In this document: positions 25,452 to 33,687 of the stretch, in pieces
How the letters are laid out: each line of letters begins with the position of its first letter
How positions within the stretch are numbered: position 1 is the first letter of the stretch
Made by a program: the position numbers and the translations under genes
Notes under the pieces: model-generated
Database searches by the model: none
The model's input: the letters and a program-made list of their open reading frames with translations, nothing else
What the model was told of the DNA's origin: nothing
From: JACRLV01 sp045863555
Lineage (GTDB): Bacteria; Planctomycetota; Phycisphaerae; UBA1845; Fen-1342
Length of the DNA stretch: 44,520 nucleotides
Assembly (NCBI GenBank): GCA_045863555.1
Contig: BTUU01000027.1
Span: 1 to 44,520, forward strand
Reading direction: 5' to 3'

Positions 25452-27092
25452 GTGCTCACTTGGAGAGTGTGGAGGGCGCATCGCTCGTATACGGTAGCAC
25501 TGGCAGGTCTGCTCACGGCCGCTTTGGGCCTTTCGATCGGCGGATGTCCAGCCATTCCGGCCGAGTCGAGCGTTGGGAAGCTCGACCCCAACTTTGAGCC
25601 CACACTCGACTTGCGCCTTCGGGCCAGGGCGGCGGAGACGCAGATCTTCGACGGGGCAGCCACACGCACGCTCGGATACGAGCCGGAGCTGATCAGCGGC
25701 GATTCAACGCGTCTCGCGCCCATCGCGGGCTCTTATCTCGGCCCGATCATTCGGGCGCGGACCGGCGACCGGCTCCGCATTCGCCTGCAGAACGACCTGA
25801 ACGAGGCCACCATCATTCACTGGCACGGCATGCGCGTCCCGGCGAATCAGGACGGGCATCCGACCGCCGCAGTTGGCCCGGGCAAGGAGTACGTGTACGA
25901 GTTCGAAGTGCGCGATCGCGCCGGAACCTACTGGTTTCACCCGCACACCCACGGCACTACGGCCAGCCAGGTGTACAGCGGGTTGGCAGGGTTGCTGCTC
26001 GTTTCCGACGATGAGGAAGCGGCGGCAGGCTTACCTGGCGGCGACCACGACATCCCGCTGATCATCCAGGACCGGTCATTCGACGCTGACAATCAACTGG
26101 TCTATCCGCCGCATGCCGGCCAGATGATGGACGGCTTTCTCGGCGACCAAGTTCTGGTGAACGGCCAGCCGTCGTATCAGCTTAACGTGGCGACCCAGGT
26201 CTATCGGCTTCGGCTCGTCAACGGCTCGAACTCACGCACCTACAAGCTTGCTTGGAGCGATGGTACGCCGCTTGTCGCGATTGCGACCGACGGTGGGCTG
26301 TTGGAGACTCCTGTGGAGCGTCAATACGTCACGCTCGGCCCCGGCGAACGCATTGAAGCGTGGGCGGACTTCTCCGGCCGCTCCGTCGGTACGCAGCTCA
26401 CGCTCGAAAGTCTCGCATTCTCAGGCACCGACATCGGGATGAACGGGGTGATGTCAGTCGGCCTTGGCGGGGGCATGGGTGGTGGCATGAAGGCGACGAC
26501 CGAGACGACCCAGGCGATCTCCGGCCAACTGAACGGCGCACCGCTCACGGTCATGCGCGTCGTGGTGGATCGCACCGAACCTGAAACACTCGTTCGACCC
26601 ACGACGCTCTCGACTTTCGCGAAATACCGCATCGAGGACGCGGTCAACGCCGATTCACCCCGCCGGTTCTCGGTGACCATGAGCATGGCGATGGGCATGG
26701 GCATGGGCACCATGGGAATGAGCTGGGGCTTCAACGGGCGACAGTTCTCGGAGACCGGCGTCGCCGCGAACGAGGTCATTCCGTTCGACCAGCTCGAACT
26801 CTGGGAGCTCGTGAACGAAACCTCGCCGATGGCGATGAACCATCCGATCCACATCCACGGCGCTCAGTTCCAGGTGATTGGCCGCAGCGTCAACGACGCC
26901 TTTATGACCGGCTGGGAGTCAGTGCGCGGTGGCTACGTGGATGAAGGCTGGAAGGACACCGTACTCCTGATGCCCGGCGAGCGCGTTCGTCTGCTGATTC
27001 GTTTCGGGGATTTTGCTGGCACATATGTGTATCACTGCCACAACCTCGAACACAGCGACAGCGGCATGATGCGGAATCTGCGAATCGAATGA
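25452..27092 (+). CDS. Multicopper oxidase (CueO/CopA-like) lipoprotein
   Basis: 546 aa starting at GTG 25452, chosen because GGAGGT lies six bases upstream; the ATG at 25446 would sit on that site. A lipobox-like SIGGC places the lipidated Cys near residue 32. All four copper ligand motifs are present: H123-W-H125, H163-P-H165, N-H464-P-I-H467-I-H469, and H528-C529-H530...H534...M539. Met-rich loops occur in mid-protein (GGGMGGGM and SMAMGMGMGTMGM), as in CueO. It would oxidise Cu(I) to the less toxic Cu(II) in the periplasm. First structural gene after the sigma/anti-sigma pair on the plus strand. Confidence 0.95.
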   Translation: MLTWRVWRAHRSYTVALAGLLTAALGLSIGGCPAIPAESSVGKLDPNFEPTLDLRLRARAAETQIFDGAATRTLGYEPELISGDSTRLAPIAGSYLGPIIRARTGDRLRIRLQNDLNEATIIHWHGMRVPANQDGHPTAAVGPGKEYVYEFEVRDRAGTYWFHPHTHGTTASQVYSGLAGLLLVSDDEEAAAGLPGGDHDIPLIIQDRSFDADNQLVYPPHAGQMMDGFLGDQVLVNGQPSYQLNVATQVYRLRLVNGSNSRTYKLAWSDGTPLVAIATDGGLLETPVERQYVTLGPGERIEAWADFSGRSVGTQLTLESLAFSGTDIGMNGVMSVGLGGGMGGGMKATTETTQAISGQLNGAPLTVMRVVVDRTEPETLVRPTTLSTFAKYRIEDAVNADSPRRFSVTMSMAMGMGMGTMGMSWGFNGRQFSETGVAANEVIPFDQLELWELVNETSPMAMNHPIHIHGAQFQVIGRSVNDAFMTGWESVRGGYVDEGWKDTVLLMPGERVRLLIRFGDFAGTYVYHCHNLEHSDSGMMRNLRIE

Positions 27093-27149
27093 CCGCGGCT
27101 TGGACCCCCGCCGCGGTATTGAACTCTGATCACGACCGTGGAGAGATTG

Positions 27150-27497
27150 ATGCGGAAGATCACATGCTTCGGTTGCGCGACTTTGCTGCTTGCGTTCTTC
27201 GGCTGCGCTTCAGCCGATCGCGGTGAACCGGGAACGCAGCCTGCACCGCACGCCGCGGCGGAATCGACAACGGCGCAGTCGGCCACGCTGACAGTACACG
27301 GACTCGCCTGTCCACTTTGCGCGCACAACATAGACAAGCAGCTCTTGAAGATGAGCGGTGTGCAAAACGTGGATGTCGATCTGGGATCGGGGCTCGTCAA
27401 GATCCGCTTCGCGGATGGCCCGCAACCCAGTGATAAAGAGTTGGCTGCCGCCGTTGAAGCGGGCGGCTTCACGCTGAACAAGATCGAACGCCCGTGA
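27150..27497 (+). CDS. Periplasmic HMA-domain metal-binding lipoprotein
   Basis: 115 aa from the ATG at 27150 with GGAGAG upstream. The lipobox (LLLAFFGC) ends near residue 19 and is followed by an Ala/Thr-rich linker. One HMA-type ferredoxin-fold domain covers ~45-112: beta strand TLTVHGLACPLC, helix AHNIDKQLLKMSGV, strand VDVDL, then the closing beta-alpha-beta. The metal site is C-P-L-C, a CxxC variant close to MerP/CopZ. It probably binds Cu(I) or another soft metal next to the multicopper oxidase. Confidence 0.9.
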   Translation: MRKITCFGCATLLLAFFGCASADRGEPGTQPAPHAAAESTTAQSATLTVHGLACPLCAHNIDKQLLKMSGVQNVDVDLGSGLVKIRFADGPQPSDKELAAAVEAGGFTLNKIERP

Positions 27498-27542
27498 ACA
27501 TAACGACCCAGCGGCCCGCAGCCGCCGACGGAGGTTTCTTGA

Positions 27543-28391
27543 ATGCCGCTTGTGACACTACGCTTTGTCTGCGCGCTGGCAGCAGTGACAATCGGTTCGC
27601 TGGCCTCCATCGCTCAGGAGCCGCCGAACGCGTATGAGTCCGCGACCCAGCCCGGGCCCGGAACATTCATCTTCAAGCCGCAGCTTCGCTATTTCTACCT
27701 CGATGATGCTCCGTCATCGCCCTGGGGCGACACGCATCAGTTGAACTTCTCGAACACGCTGAACTTCGGCATCGCCCCGGACTGGTCTGCGAGCATCCGG
27801 TTCCCGCTCGAACAGCGCTGGCAATCCGATCGCACCTCCGCCAGCTCGGAAGAGTCTTTCGGCATCGGCGACCTGACCACGCTGCTGAAGTGGCGCGTCT
27901 GGCGCAACGACACCAGCCCACTGGACACGCAGCGCCTGGCCGTATTTGGCGGGTTGGAGTGGCCACTGGGACAAAGCGAGTTTTCGAGCTACTCATTCGA
28001 CCCAATTCTCGGCCTCGCGTATACGCAAGTGACGGGCCGTCACGGCGTCAATCTCTCGGGCGCATGGAAGTTCACCACCGACGGCGACGATGCGCCGTTG
28101 CTGGCCGGCGAAGGCCAGGCGGACCTCTTCCGCTACGACGCCGCGTATCTTTTTCGGTTCCACCCCGAGCAGTACACGGGTGACACGAAGGGTGCGTGGT
28201 ATGCCGCGTTCGAGTTGAACGGGTTTTATGAAACCAACGGCGACCACGAGGTGTTTCTATCTCCCGGCATCATGTACGAGGCCGAGTCCTGGGTGCTGGA
28301 ATTGTCGGTGCAACTGCCGGTAATCCAGAGGCTCGACTGGCGTCCGGAGACGGACTTCGCGGTTGCGATCGGGCTTCGATTCTTGTTCTGA
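27543..28391 (+). CDS. Outer-membrane beta-barrel protein
   Basis: 282 aa. Signal peptide to about residue 24 (LASIAQ). The mature part consists of alternating amphipathic strands with Gly/Tyr/Trp/Phe patterns, such as FIFKPQLRYFYLDD, QLNFSNTLNFGIAPDWSA and GLEWPLGQSEFSSYSF, and ends in F-L-F as expected for BAM recognition. It resembles the 'transporter' or phenol-degradation MetA-like beta-barrels often adjacent to copper oxidases in planctomycetes. Likely a copper-island porin; no ligand can be assigned. It starts 45 bases after the HMA lipoprotein gene. Confidence 0.82.
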   Translation: MPLVTLRFVCALAAVTIGSLASIAQEPPNAYESATQPGPGTFIFKPQLRYFYLDDAPSSPWGDTHQLNFSNTLNFGIAPDWSASIRFPLEQRWQSDRTSASSEESFGIGDLTTLLKWRVWRNDTSPLDTQRLAVFGGLEWPLGQSEFSSYSFDPILGLAYTQVTGRHGVNLSGAWKFTTDGDDAPLLAGEGQADLFRYDAAYLFRFHPEQYTGDTKGAWYAAFELNGFYETNGDHEVFLSPGIMYEAESWVLELSVQLPVIQRLDWRPETDFAVAIGLRFLF

Positions 28392-28392
28392 G

Positions 28393-28794
28393 ATGCGACG
28401 CATGAAGCCATCTCTGCGATCGACGGTCTATCGGGTCGGGGACGGCATGTTCCTCATCACCGTCGGCGGGCTGGCGACGTGGATCATGCATCTGGTGCAT
28501 GAAACGGGCTGGGGATTCGTAACGTGTGCGCTGGGCGGAATGGCAGCGGCGATGCTCGCCCAGATGCTGCTGGCCTGGGCCGTCGCGCCACTGCTGGGCT
28601 CTATCGAGAGCATGGTTCCGTCGATGATCGTCGGCATGCTCACTCCGATGCTGATCTGCGGACTGCATTTGTCCGGTTGTGAACTCGGCGGCGCCGCACC
28701 CGCAGCCCTGGGCGCTGCGGGCGGCCTGACGTTGTTCGCACTGCTTGAGCTTTACGGGGAGGCGTGCCGAAGAGCGCTGCGCCCCGCGCCTTGA
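28393..28794 (+). CDS. Four-TM, Met-rich membrane protein
   Basis: 133 aa from the ATG at 28393, next to the barrel stop. Four hydrophobic segments: FLITVGGLATWIMHLV, GFVTCALGGMAAAMLAQMLL, MVPSMIVGMLTPMLICGL and AAPAALGAAGGLTLFALL. Met, His and Cys are frequent (for instance HLVHE, HLSGCEL), which fits a metal-related membrane role, but no family is recognised. Its tail overlaps the upstream open frame of the following methyltransferase. Confidence 0.65.
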   Translation: MRRMKPSLRSTVYRVGDGMFLITVGGLATWIMHLVHETGWGFVTCALGGMAAAMLAQMLLAWAVAPLLGSIESMVPSMIVGMLTPMLICGLHLSGCELGGAAPAALGAAGGLTLFALLELYGEACRRALRPAP

Positions 28795-28811
28795 AAGAAG
28801 CCGGAACGACC

Positions 28812-29399
28812 ATGCCTACCGTCTGGGATTTGCGTGCTCGACTCTACGATGTCTGCGAGGGCTCCCAACTTCGACGCGCGCCGTACAAGGCGGCGCTCTT
28901 TCGAGAAATGTCCGGGCGCGTGCTATTCGTTGCCGTCGGCACCGGCGTCGATATTCCGCAGTTTCCGCCGAACCGCGAGATCGTCGCTATCGACATCAGT
29001 GAGGAAATGCTCCGTCGCGCGGAAGCGCGCCAGAAGCGGTATCGCGGGAATCTGCGCCTCGTGCGGATGGACGCGATGCATCTTGCTTTCCCCGATGCGT
29101 CGTTCGATACGGTCGTCACCTCATGCACGATGTGCTCCGTTCCGGACGCCGTCGCGGCGCTGCGCGAACTTCACCGCGTGCTGCGACCCGATGGCCGGCT
29201 CCTGATGTTCGAGCACGTCCGAAGCCGCAACGTCGTCCTGGCGTGCGTGCTGGACCTGATGACGTTGTGGACGCGCTACTTCGGCACGGAGATGAACCGC
29301 GACACCGTCGCAAACGTCCGGGCCGCTGGGTTCCGCATTACGCGTGTCGAAAGCGTCTATCTCGACATCATCCTAACCATTCGGGCCGGAAAGGCGTGA
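28812..29399 (+). CDS. Class I SAM-dependent methyltransferase (Methyltransf_11 type)
   Basis: 195 aa from the ATG at 28812. SAM-binding motif I (VLFVAVGTGVDI), acidic post-I (IVAIDISEEML), and the LDLP-like block (DTVVTSCTMCSVPD) are in the usual order, followed by AALRELHRVLRPDGRLLMFEH. The C-terminal part (DLMTLWTRYFGTEMNRDTVANVRAAG) is like PE/ubiquinone methyltransferases of the UbiE/PmtA style. Substrate unknown. It lies 17 bases after the four-TM gene, so both belong to the plus-strand copper-island transcript. Confidence 0.88.
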   Translation: MPTVWDLRARLYDVCEGSQLRRAPYKAALFREMSGRVLFVAVGTGVDIPQFPPNREIVAIDISEEMLRRAEARQKRYRGNLRLVRMDAMHLAFPDASFDTVVTSCTMCSVPDAVAALRELHRVLRPDGRLLMFEHVRSRNVVLACVLDLMTLWTRYFGTEMNRDTVANVRAAGFRITRVESVYLDIILTIRAGKA

Positions 29400-29529
29400 T
29401 TCGGCCAAGAGGCGAACTCGCGCCGAGCCGCATCGAATCGAGTCCGGCCTTGAGAATTCCCGGCGTGCGATGGAAGAATCCTCAGCGCTTGCGCATCCAA
29501 TGAGGTACTGTCGCGCCGACATCCACGCT

Positions 29530-29545
29530 TGGCACACGGAGTGCA
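29530..29545 (+). promoter_or_regulatory. Sigma-54-type promoter before the Met-rich lipoprotein
   Basis: TGGCACACGGAGTGCA matches the consensus TGGCACGNNNNTTGCW apart from A at position 7 and G at position 12. GG and GC are exactly ten bases apart. The transcript would start near 29556, 36 bases before the ATG at 29592. It would uncouple this gene from the upstream copper genes. Confidence 0.55.
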
Positions 29546-29591
29546 TGGCGTTCCCTGTCGTTTTCTCGGCGCTCATTGAAAGGAGCCAATC

Positions 29592-30365
29592 ATGTTCAAT
29601 TGGATGGCACCGATGTACAGCGTAATGATGGCCGGCTCGGCCGTGATGCTTGGCGGTTGCAGCGGAATGCTCATGGGCTGTACGCCAGCCGATCTCACGG
29701 AGCAGACGGGGGACACCCCGACCGGCCTCACCGCTGACGTGGCTGCGAAGGCTGAACAGGTGGCGCGCGAAATCGGCGGAACCGCCGGCTTCGGCGGGCC
29801 GATGATGGACGGCTACTTCGACCACATGGACGACCACATGGGGTTTCACGACGCGGCTGATCTCGCGGACGAAAATGGGACCGTTTCCGTCACGTTTACG
29901 AACGATGCCAACCAAGCCTGCACGTTCCATTTCGCGTTCTTACGCAGCGCCGACGGCCTCGGCGCGCAAACGCGCGATGTAGACGTTCCTGCGGGCCAGT
30001 CTATTACCGTCGAGATGCCATGCGCGGAGATTGCCGGGATGGGCAGCCTCACCGAAGTCGGCGCCACAGCCGCGAGCACCGCCGACGGAGGAGAATTTCC
30101 GAATCGCTACTGCGTGCCCGGCTTCCTGAACTCCGACTACGCGTGCGGCGGCGAATTCGCCTGCTTGCTGACGCCAGATGTCAACGACGTTGACCAGGAC
30201 GGCGACACGGCGGAGCTCATAACGCTGACGAGCGGCATGCAGCAACACTTTAGCGCTGGCGGCATGAGACGGCACAGCGGCGAAGAGGACGGCTCTTTCG
30301 GCGGCATGATAGGTGGGATGGGCACCGTTGCGCAATCGCGTCAGGATGGTCGCGCACGCCCATAG
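29592..30365 (+). CDS. Met/Asp/His-rich hypothetical lipoprotein
   Basis: 257 aa with a strong AAAGGAG site. Signal peptide with many Met (MAPMYSVMMAGSAVMLGGC) and a lipobox LGGC; a second Cys follows close by (GMLMGC). The N-terminal mature segment contains PMMDGYFDHMDDHMGFH, a Met/His/Asp cluster likely to bind metal. The middle is beta-rich (VSVTFTNDANQACTFHFAF), and four to five Cys are spread through the C-terminal half. It ends in a Gly/Met stretch (GGMIGGMGTV). No family recognised. Its position and composition suggest a periplasmic copper-binding protein; the sigma-54-type promoter just upstream suggests separate control. Confidence 0.75.
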   Translation: MFNWMAPMYSVMMAGSAVMLGGCSGMLMGCTPADLTEQTGDTPTGLTADVAAKAEQVAREIGGTAGFGGPMMDGYFDHMDDHMGFHDAADLADENGTVSVTFTNDANQACTFHFAFLRSADGLGAQTRDVDVPAGQSITVEMPCAEIAGMGSLTEVGATAASTADGGEFPNRYCVPGFLNSDYACGGEFACLLTPDVNDVDQDGDTAELITLTSGMQQHFSAGGMRRHSGEEDGSFGGMIGGMGTVAQSRQDGRARP

Positions 30366-30728
30366 CAGCAGTTGCGGCAAAGTGAGAAACAACAACTCAC
30401 GTACGATAGATAACGCGAATGTGGACATTCTAAGAAGGCCCATCACGCTTACCGAATCTCGATCGTGCGCGCGACCTTTTCCGTCTTCGATGACGATCCC
30501 GCGGTCAAGCGTATTGATGATCGCACGCTCAGCGGACGGAAAGCTCGCTTCGTGAGATCCCGCATTCCCTCAGCAGGGACGCGAGCTGCGTTTCTTGGCT
30601 CGGTGTTGCCTCGCCATCGAGGTGCAGATAGATCAGCGAGGTGTACTGGTCCATTCTCCGTCTCACAGGCGGAATCGAACTGAGTCGCCGACCATGGCGC
30701 TCCTCAGGCCGCACACGAGAAACTCCGT
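30366..30728 (-). other. Stretch with decayed coding remnants
   Basis: 363 bases between the Met-rich lipoprotein and the selenoprotein stop. Minus-strand pieces look like relics: 30529-30654 would give MDQYTSLIYLHLDGEATPSQ followed by ETQLASLLRE and a stop (reminiscent of FecR or anti-sigma N-termini). In the other minus frames around 30440-30560, ERAIINTLDRGIVIEDGK resembles the C-terminus of an ABC ATPase. Neither is intact. Confidence 0.35.
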
Positions 30729-31460
30729 TCATCGCATCGCTCTGTATTCCGCGGCGATCACTTTGGGGTTTTTCGTGCGCGCGTTGCGGATCGTGCGCAG
30801 GACGCTGGCTTCGGCGAATCCTGCCGCCCGAAACTCGTCGAGGAAGGGCACGCCTTCCCTGGCTCCGGCCACTCAGGCGAACCAGTTCGTCGCGCTCGTC
30901 CGCTCCGTCTCCGGCAACGGTTCGACCAGGATCAACTCCGCACCGAACACCTGACCGCCCGGGCGGACTACTCGCGCCAACTCACGGAATAGTTCCGAAC
31001 GCTGAGGATTCAAGTTGAAGATGCCGTTGACGATCGCGACATCAATCGTCGCGTCGAGCAACGGAATCCGCTCGGCATCGGCCTGAATGAACTCGACATT
31101 CGTCGCGTTGACTTCTCGCGCGGCCCGCCGCGCTCTTTCGAGCATGGCCGGACTGAAATCGACGGCGTAGACCTTGCCGGTCGGTCCGGTTCGGCGCCCG
31201 GCGATCAGGGCGTCGAGCCCCGCACCGCAACCGAGGTCCAGCACAACGCTTCCGACAGGAATTTCAGCGAAGTTCGCTACGTTGGAAACCCCCGCGAATC
31301 CGTCGGCCGCCGCCGGGGGCACTGAATCGAGCTGTTCCGGCGGGTAGCCGACGCTCTCGGCGAAAGCTCGTCCTACGGGAAACGGGTGTTTCGCCGTGGG
31401 ATCATCGGAGGCTGCGGAGTACGCCTCTCGTACCGCGTCGCGAAGGTCCGTTGCATCCAT
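30729..31460 (-). CDS. Putative selenoprotein: ArsM-like class I SAM methyltransferase with in-frame TGA (Sec196)
   Basis: Read through the TGA at 30873-30875, the frame yields 243 aa from the ATG at 31460. The N-terminal domain has motif I VVLDLGCGAGLDALIAG, YAVDFSPAMLERAR and NLNPQRSELFRELARVVRPGG, like arsenite and related methyltransferases. The TGA is residue 196 in NWFA-U-VAGA; ArsM-type proteins have Cys in this '(C)-x-x-GA' position (metalloid-binding Cys). The reading frame continues with clear homology-like sequence (FLDEFRAAGF...RNARTKNPKVIAAEYRAMR) to TGA 30729-30731. Downstream of the first TGA the mRNA forms a hairpin: 7-bp stem GGGAAGG/CCUUCCU (one G-U), loop CGUGC, starting 20 nt after UGA with G in loop position 2, within bacterial SECIS limits. 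Divergent from a LysR gene. Alternatives: a nonsense mutation or sequencing error. Confidence 0.72.
30841..30862 (-). promoter_or_regulatory. Candidate bacterial SECIS hairpin
   Basis: Immediately downstream of the in-frame TGA. mRNA bases +14 to +20 (GGGAAGG) pair with +26 to +32 (CCUUCCU) around the loop CGUGC; the loop begins 20 nt after the UGA and carries G at its second position. This fits the published general bacterial SECIS pattern (short apical loop with G among the first two bases, upper stem of 4-16 bp). GC-rich sequence yields such hairpins by chance fairly often. Confidence 0.55.
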
Positions 31461-31538
31461 CACTGGTCACCCGCCTTTTCGCCTGCGTTGGCCGGAGAGA
31501 GTATTGCTCAGCCGATGCGATGCGTAAAATGAATTGTT

Positions 31539-31552
31539 ATCATGGTCACGAT
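31539..31552. promoter_or_regulatory. Possible LysR operator in the divergent region
   Basis: ATCATGGTCACGAT is an imperfect palindrome (10 of 14 positions) in the 113-base gap between the LysR gene and the methyltransferase gene, a place where LysR regulators usually bind. A T-N11-A box can be drawn but is loose. Confidence 0.3.
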
Positions 31553-31573
31553 GTACATTTGTAATGGATCGCC

Positions 31574-32464
31574 ATGAACCCCAGGCCGCTGCGCACATTT
31601 CTGGCCGTCGCCCGCAGCCTGAACTTCACCAAGGCCGCTGAGGAACTGACCATTACCCAGCCCGCCGTCTCGCGCCAGATCCGCCAGATCGAAGGCGAAC
31701 TTGAAGTCGTCCTGTTCGAGCGTCTCGGACGGTCTGTGGAACTGACGGATGCCGGCCGCGCTCTGGTACCGCTCGCTGAGCAACTTCTGGGGCAGATTGA
31801 TCGTGTGGTCGAGGCCGTCCGCCGGTATGGAACCGCTGCGCACGGCCGCTTGCGCATCGGGGCGAGTACGACGCCGGGGTATTACCTGTTGCCGCCCATT
31901 CTGGGCCGCTTCCGTCGCGCCCACCCGGGCGTGGAGCTGCAATTCACCGTCGAGAATTCGCTCGCCATCGAGCGGAGAATCCTGCACAACGAACTTGACC
32001 TGGGTTTTGTCGGCGGGCACCTGGCCAGCGAGGCGCTAAGCATCGAGCCGATCGCCGAAGACGAAATCGTGTGCTTCAGCACACCCGACCATCCGCTTGC
32101 TGCGCGGCGCCGCGTTCAGGCCAAGTCGTTGGGGGATCAGACGTGGGTTGTGCGCGAGCGCGGCTCGGCGACACGGGAGCTCTTCGAGCAGTGGCTCAAC
32201 AAGGCGGGCGCAGTCCTGCACAAGACGATCGAACTCAGTTCCCCTGAGGCGATCAAGGCGCTGGTGCGGGTCGGGGTCGGCATCTCGTTCATGTCGATCC
32301 ACGCGCTCCAGGACGATCTGCGCCGCGGCGAGCTGAAGCGCATCCGTCTGGCGGGCCTGCGGCTGAGCCGGCCGATCTATCTCGTGCGGCATCCGGACAA
32401 GCACATCTCGCCGGCGTTGCGCGCGTTTCTGGATGAGGCGCAGAGGCACAAAGAGCGGCGCTGA
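31574..32464 (+). CDS. LysR-family transcriptional regulator
   Basis: 296 aa. Winged HTH at residues 1-60 (LRTFLAVARSLNFTKAAEEL, ITQPAVSRQIRQIEGELEVVLFER), linker helix to ~85, then the type 2 periplasmic-binding-like effector domain (LRIGASTTPGYYLLPPIL opens it; VGVGISFMSIHAL is typical of the C-terminal lobe). It belongs to the CysB/Cbl-like size class, with no unusual Cys. It is transcribed divergently from the putative selenoprotein methyltransferase, so it is the likely regulator of that gene; the inducer is unknown. No strong ribosome-binding site is seen. Confidence 0.95.
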   Translation: MNPRPLRTFLAVARSLNFTKAAEELTITQPAVSRQIRQIEGELEVVLFERLGRSVELTDAGRALVPLAEQLLGQIDRVVEAVRRYGTAAHGRLRIGASTTPGYYLLPPILGRFRRAHPGVELQFTVENSLAIERRILHNELDLGFVGGHLASEALSIEPIAEDEIVCFSTPDHPLAARRRVQAKSLGDQTWVVRERGSATRELFEQWLNKAGAVLHKTIELSSPEAIKALVRVGVGISFMSIHALQDDLRRGELKRIRLAGLRLSRPIYLVRHPDKHISPALRAFLDEAQRHKERR

Positions 32465-32513
32465 ACTCACGCCGCGGCTCCGTGCCCCTGCGGTCCAATC
32501 CGGATTCGAGCCG

Positions 32514-32955
32514 CTACACGCGCGACTTTGATCGCTTCGCGTTCCCGTTGCCGCTGGGCAGCACTTTCCGCACCGCGCGTCCGTCCACGGTCGAAGGCGT
32601 GGCTTCATAGGCGCCCGGTGCGTGCATCCCTTCTCGCACCACGCTGGCCGTCAGTCCGCCGCCCGGCGCTTGCCCAAAGTTCACGGTAAAGATCGGGCTG
32701 AGCGGCCCGCTGCTGTCTGCCCGCTGGCCCTGCACCGTGTACTGCACGCTGTCCGGCCCGGCGATGAGCGAGTCGTCGATGAACTCCTTCTTGCCGAAAA
32801 CACCGATGAAGGAGAACTCGCTTTCGCCCGGCAGCCGGCGGCGGATGATGTACGACGTGCCGCTCGTCCCGGTCGGGTTCGCCGCCTTCCAGCGCAGCGT
32901 GATGTTCCCGCCGCTGGCATCGAGCGTAACCGTCACGTCCCGCGGAATGGTCTCG
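32514..32955 (-). pseudogene. 5'-truncated fibronectin-III-domain protein gene
   Basis: The minus-strand frame encodes a beta-rich FN3-like segment (RDVTVTLDASGGNITLRWKA, then GTSYIIRRRLPGESEFSFIG and SVQYTVQGQRADSSGPLSPI) and a Gly/Arg-rich C-terminus, ending at 32514. Its coherent sequence starts at about 32955 (CETIPRD...); upstream, the same strand is antisense to an ABC permease. The missing start and N-terminus show that the gene was cut here. The parent family seems to be a surface or secreted protein common in planctomycetes (recalled, not verified). Convergent with the LysR gene. Confidence 0.6.
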
Positions 32956-33660
32956 CAGGGGGGCGACGGCCTCGCGTGCTTCACCAGCCGCGATGCGCAG
33001 GCGATCCAGTTCGACGAGCCGGGCGAGTCGGCCCGCCTGGAGCGCGCCGCGCGCCGCACCCGCGCCGGGAGCATCGACTTCGGCCGAACGCAGCCGGGAG
33101 TGCTGGAGCGAGCCTCCGGCCCTTCCGGCGCCCTTCCCGCTCTTCCCGGTCCGGCGATCAGCGCGGTGATCGCGCGGCTCGCGTCCGGGGCGGACGCGGG
33201 CGCGGTGGCGAAGAGGTTTGCGGGGTGGAACGATGCGACGGTCTACTCGGCGGGGCAGCAGGAGGAACTGCTGCTCAAAGGGAGTGTGGACCGTGCCCGT
33301 CGCCAGTTGTTCCTGTTCCGCATCCTGCTCACGGGCATCTCCGCCGTCATCATGGCCCTCATCATCTACACGCTCACGTTGGACAAGCTCCATCCGATTG
33401 CGCTGCTGAAGCTGGTTGGAGCCCCCAACCGCGGCATCCTGGGACTCATCTTGCAACAAGCCCTCATCATGGGCGCGGCGGCCTTTGGAATCGCCTATGT
33501 CGTCGGGCAGTGGCTGTTCCCGCTCTTCCCGCGGCGGGTACTCGTGATCCCCGGCGACCTGGGGCAGTTGAGCGTAATCGTGCTCGGTATTTCGGTGCTG
33601 TCGAGCATCCTGGGCATCTGGAAGGCGATGAGCGTCGCCCCCAACGAGGCTGTCGGCTGA
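32955..33660 (+). pseudogene. 5'-truncated FtsX/DevC-like ABC transporter permease
   Basis: From about 32955 the plus frame shows the C-terminal half of an ABC permease of the FtsX/MacB/DevC class: an extracytoplasmic piece (FDEPGESARLERAARRTRAG), then three TM segments (LLTGISAVIMALIIYTLTL, GLILQQALIMGAAAFGIAYVVG and LSVIVLGISVLSSILGIWKA) and the closing SVAPNEAVG, which is typical. The first TM and about 150 residues are missing; upstream is the truncated FN3 gene on the opposite strand. The frame stays open further upstream only by chance, antisense to it. A matching ATPase gene follows 27 bases later. Confidence 0.7.
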
Positions 33661-33687
33661 CGCGCAAGGACGGAGGACTCCTCTGGC

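Noticed and set aside
30873..31460. Methyltransferase annotated as ending at the first TGA
   Set aside because: The reading frame continues in register with conserved-looking residues to a second stop, so the shorter product (195 aa) is less likely than a Sec-containing or interrupted gene.
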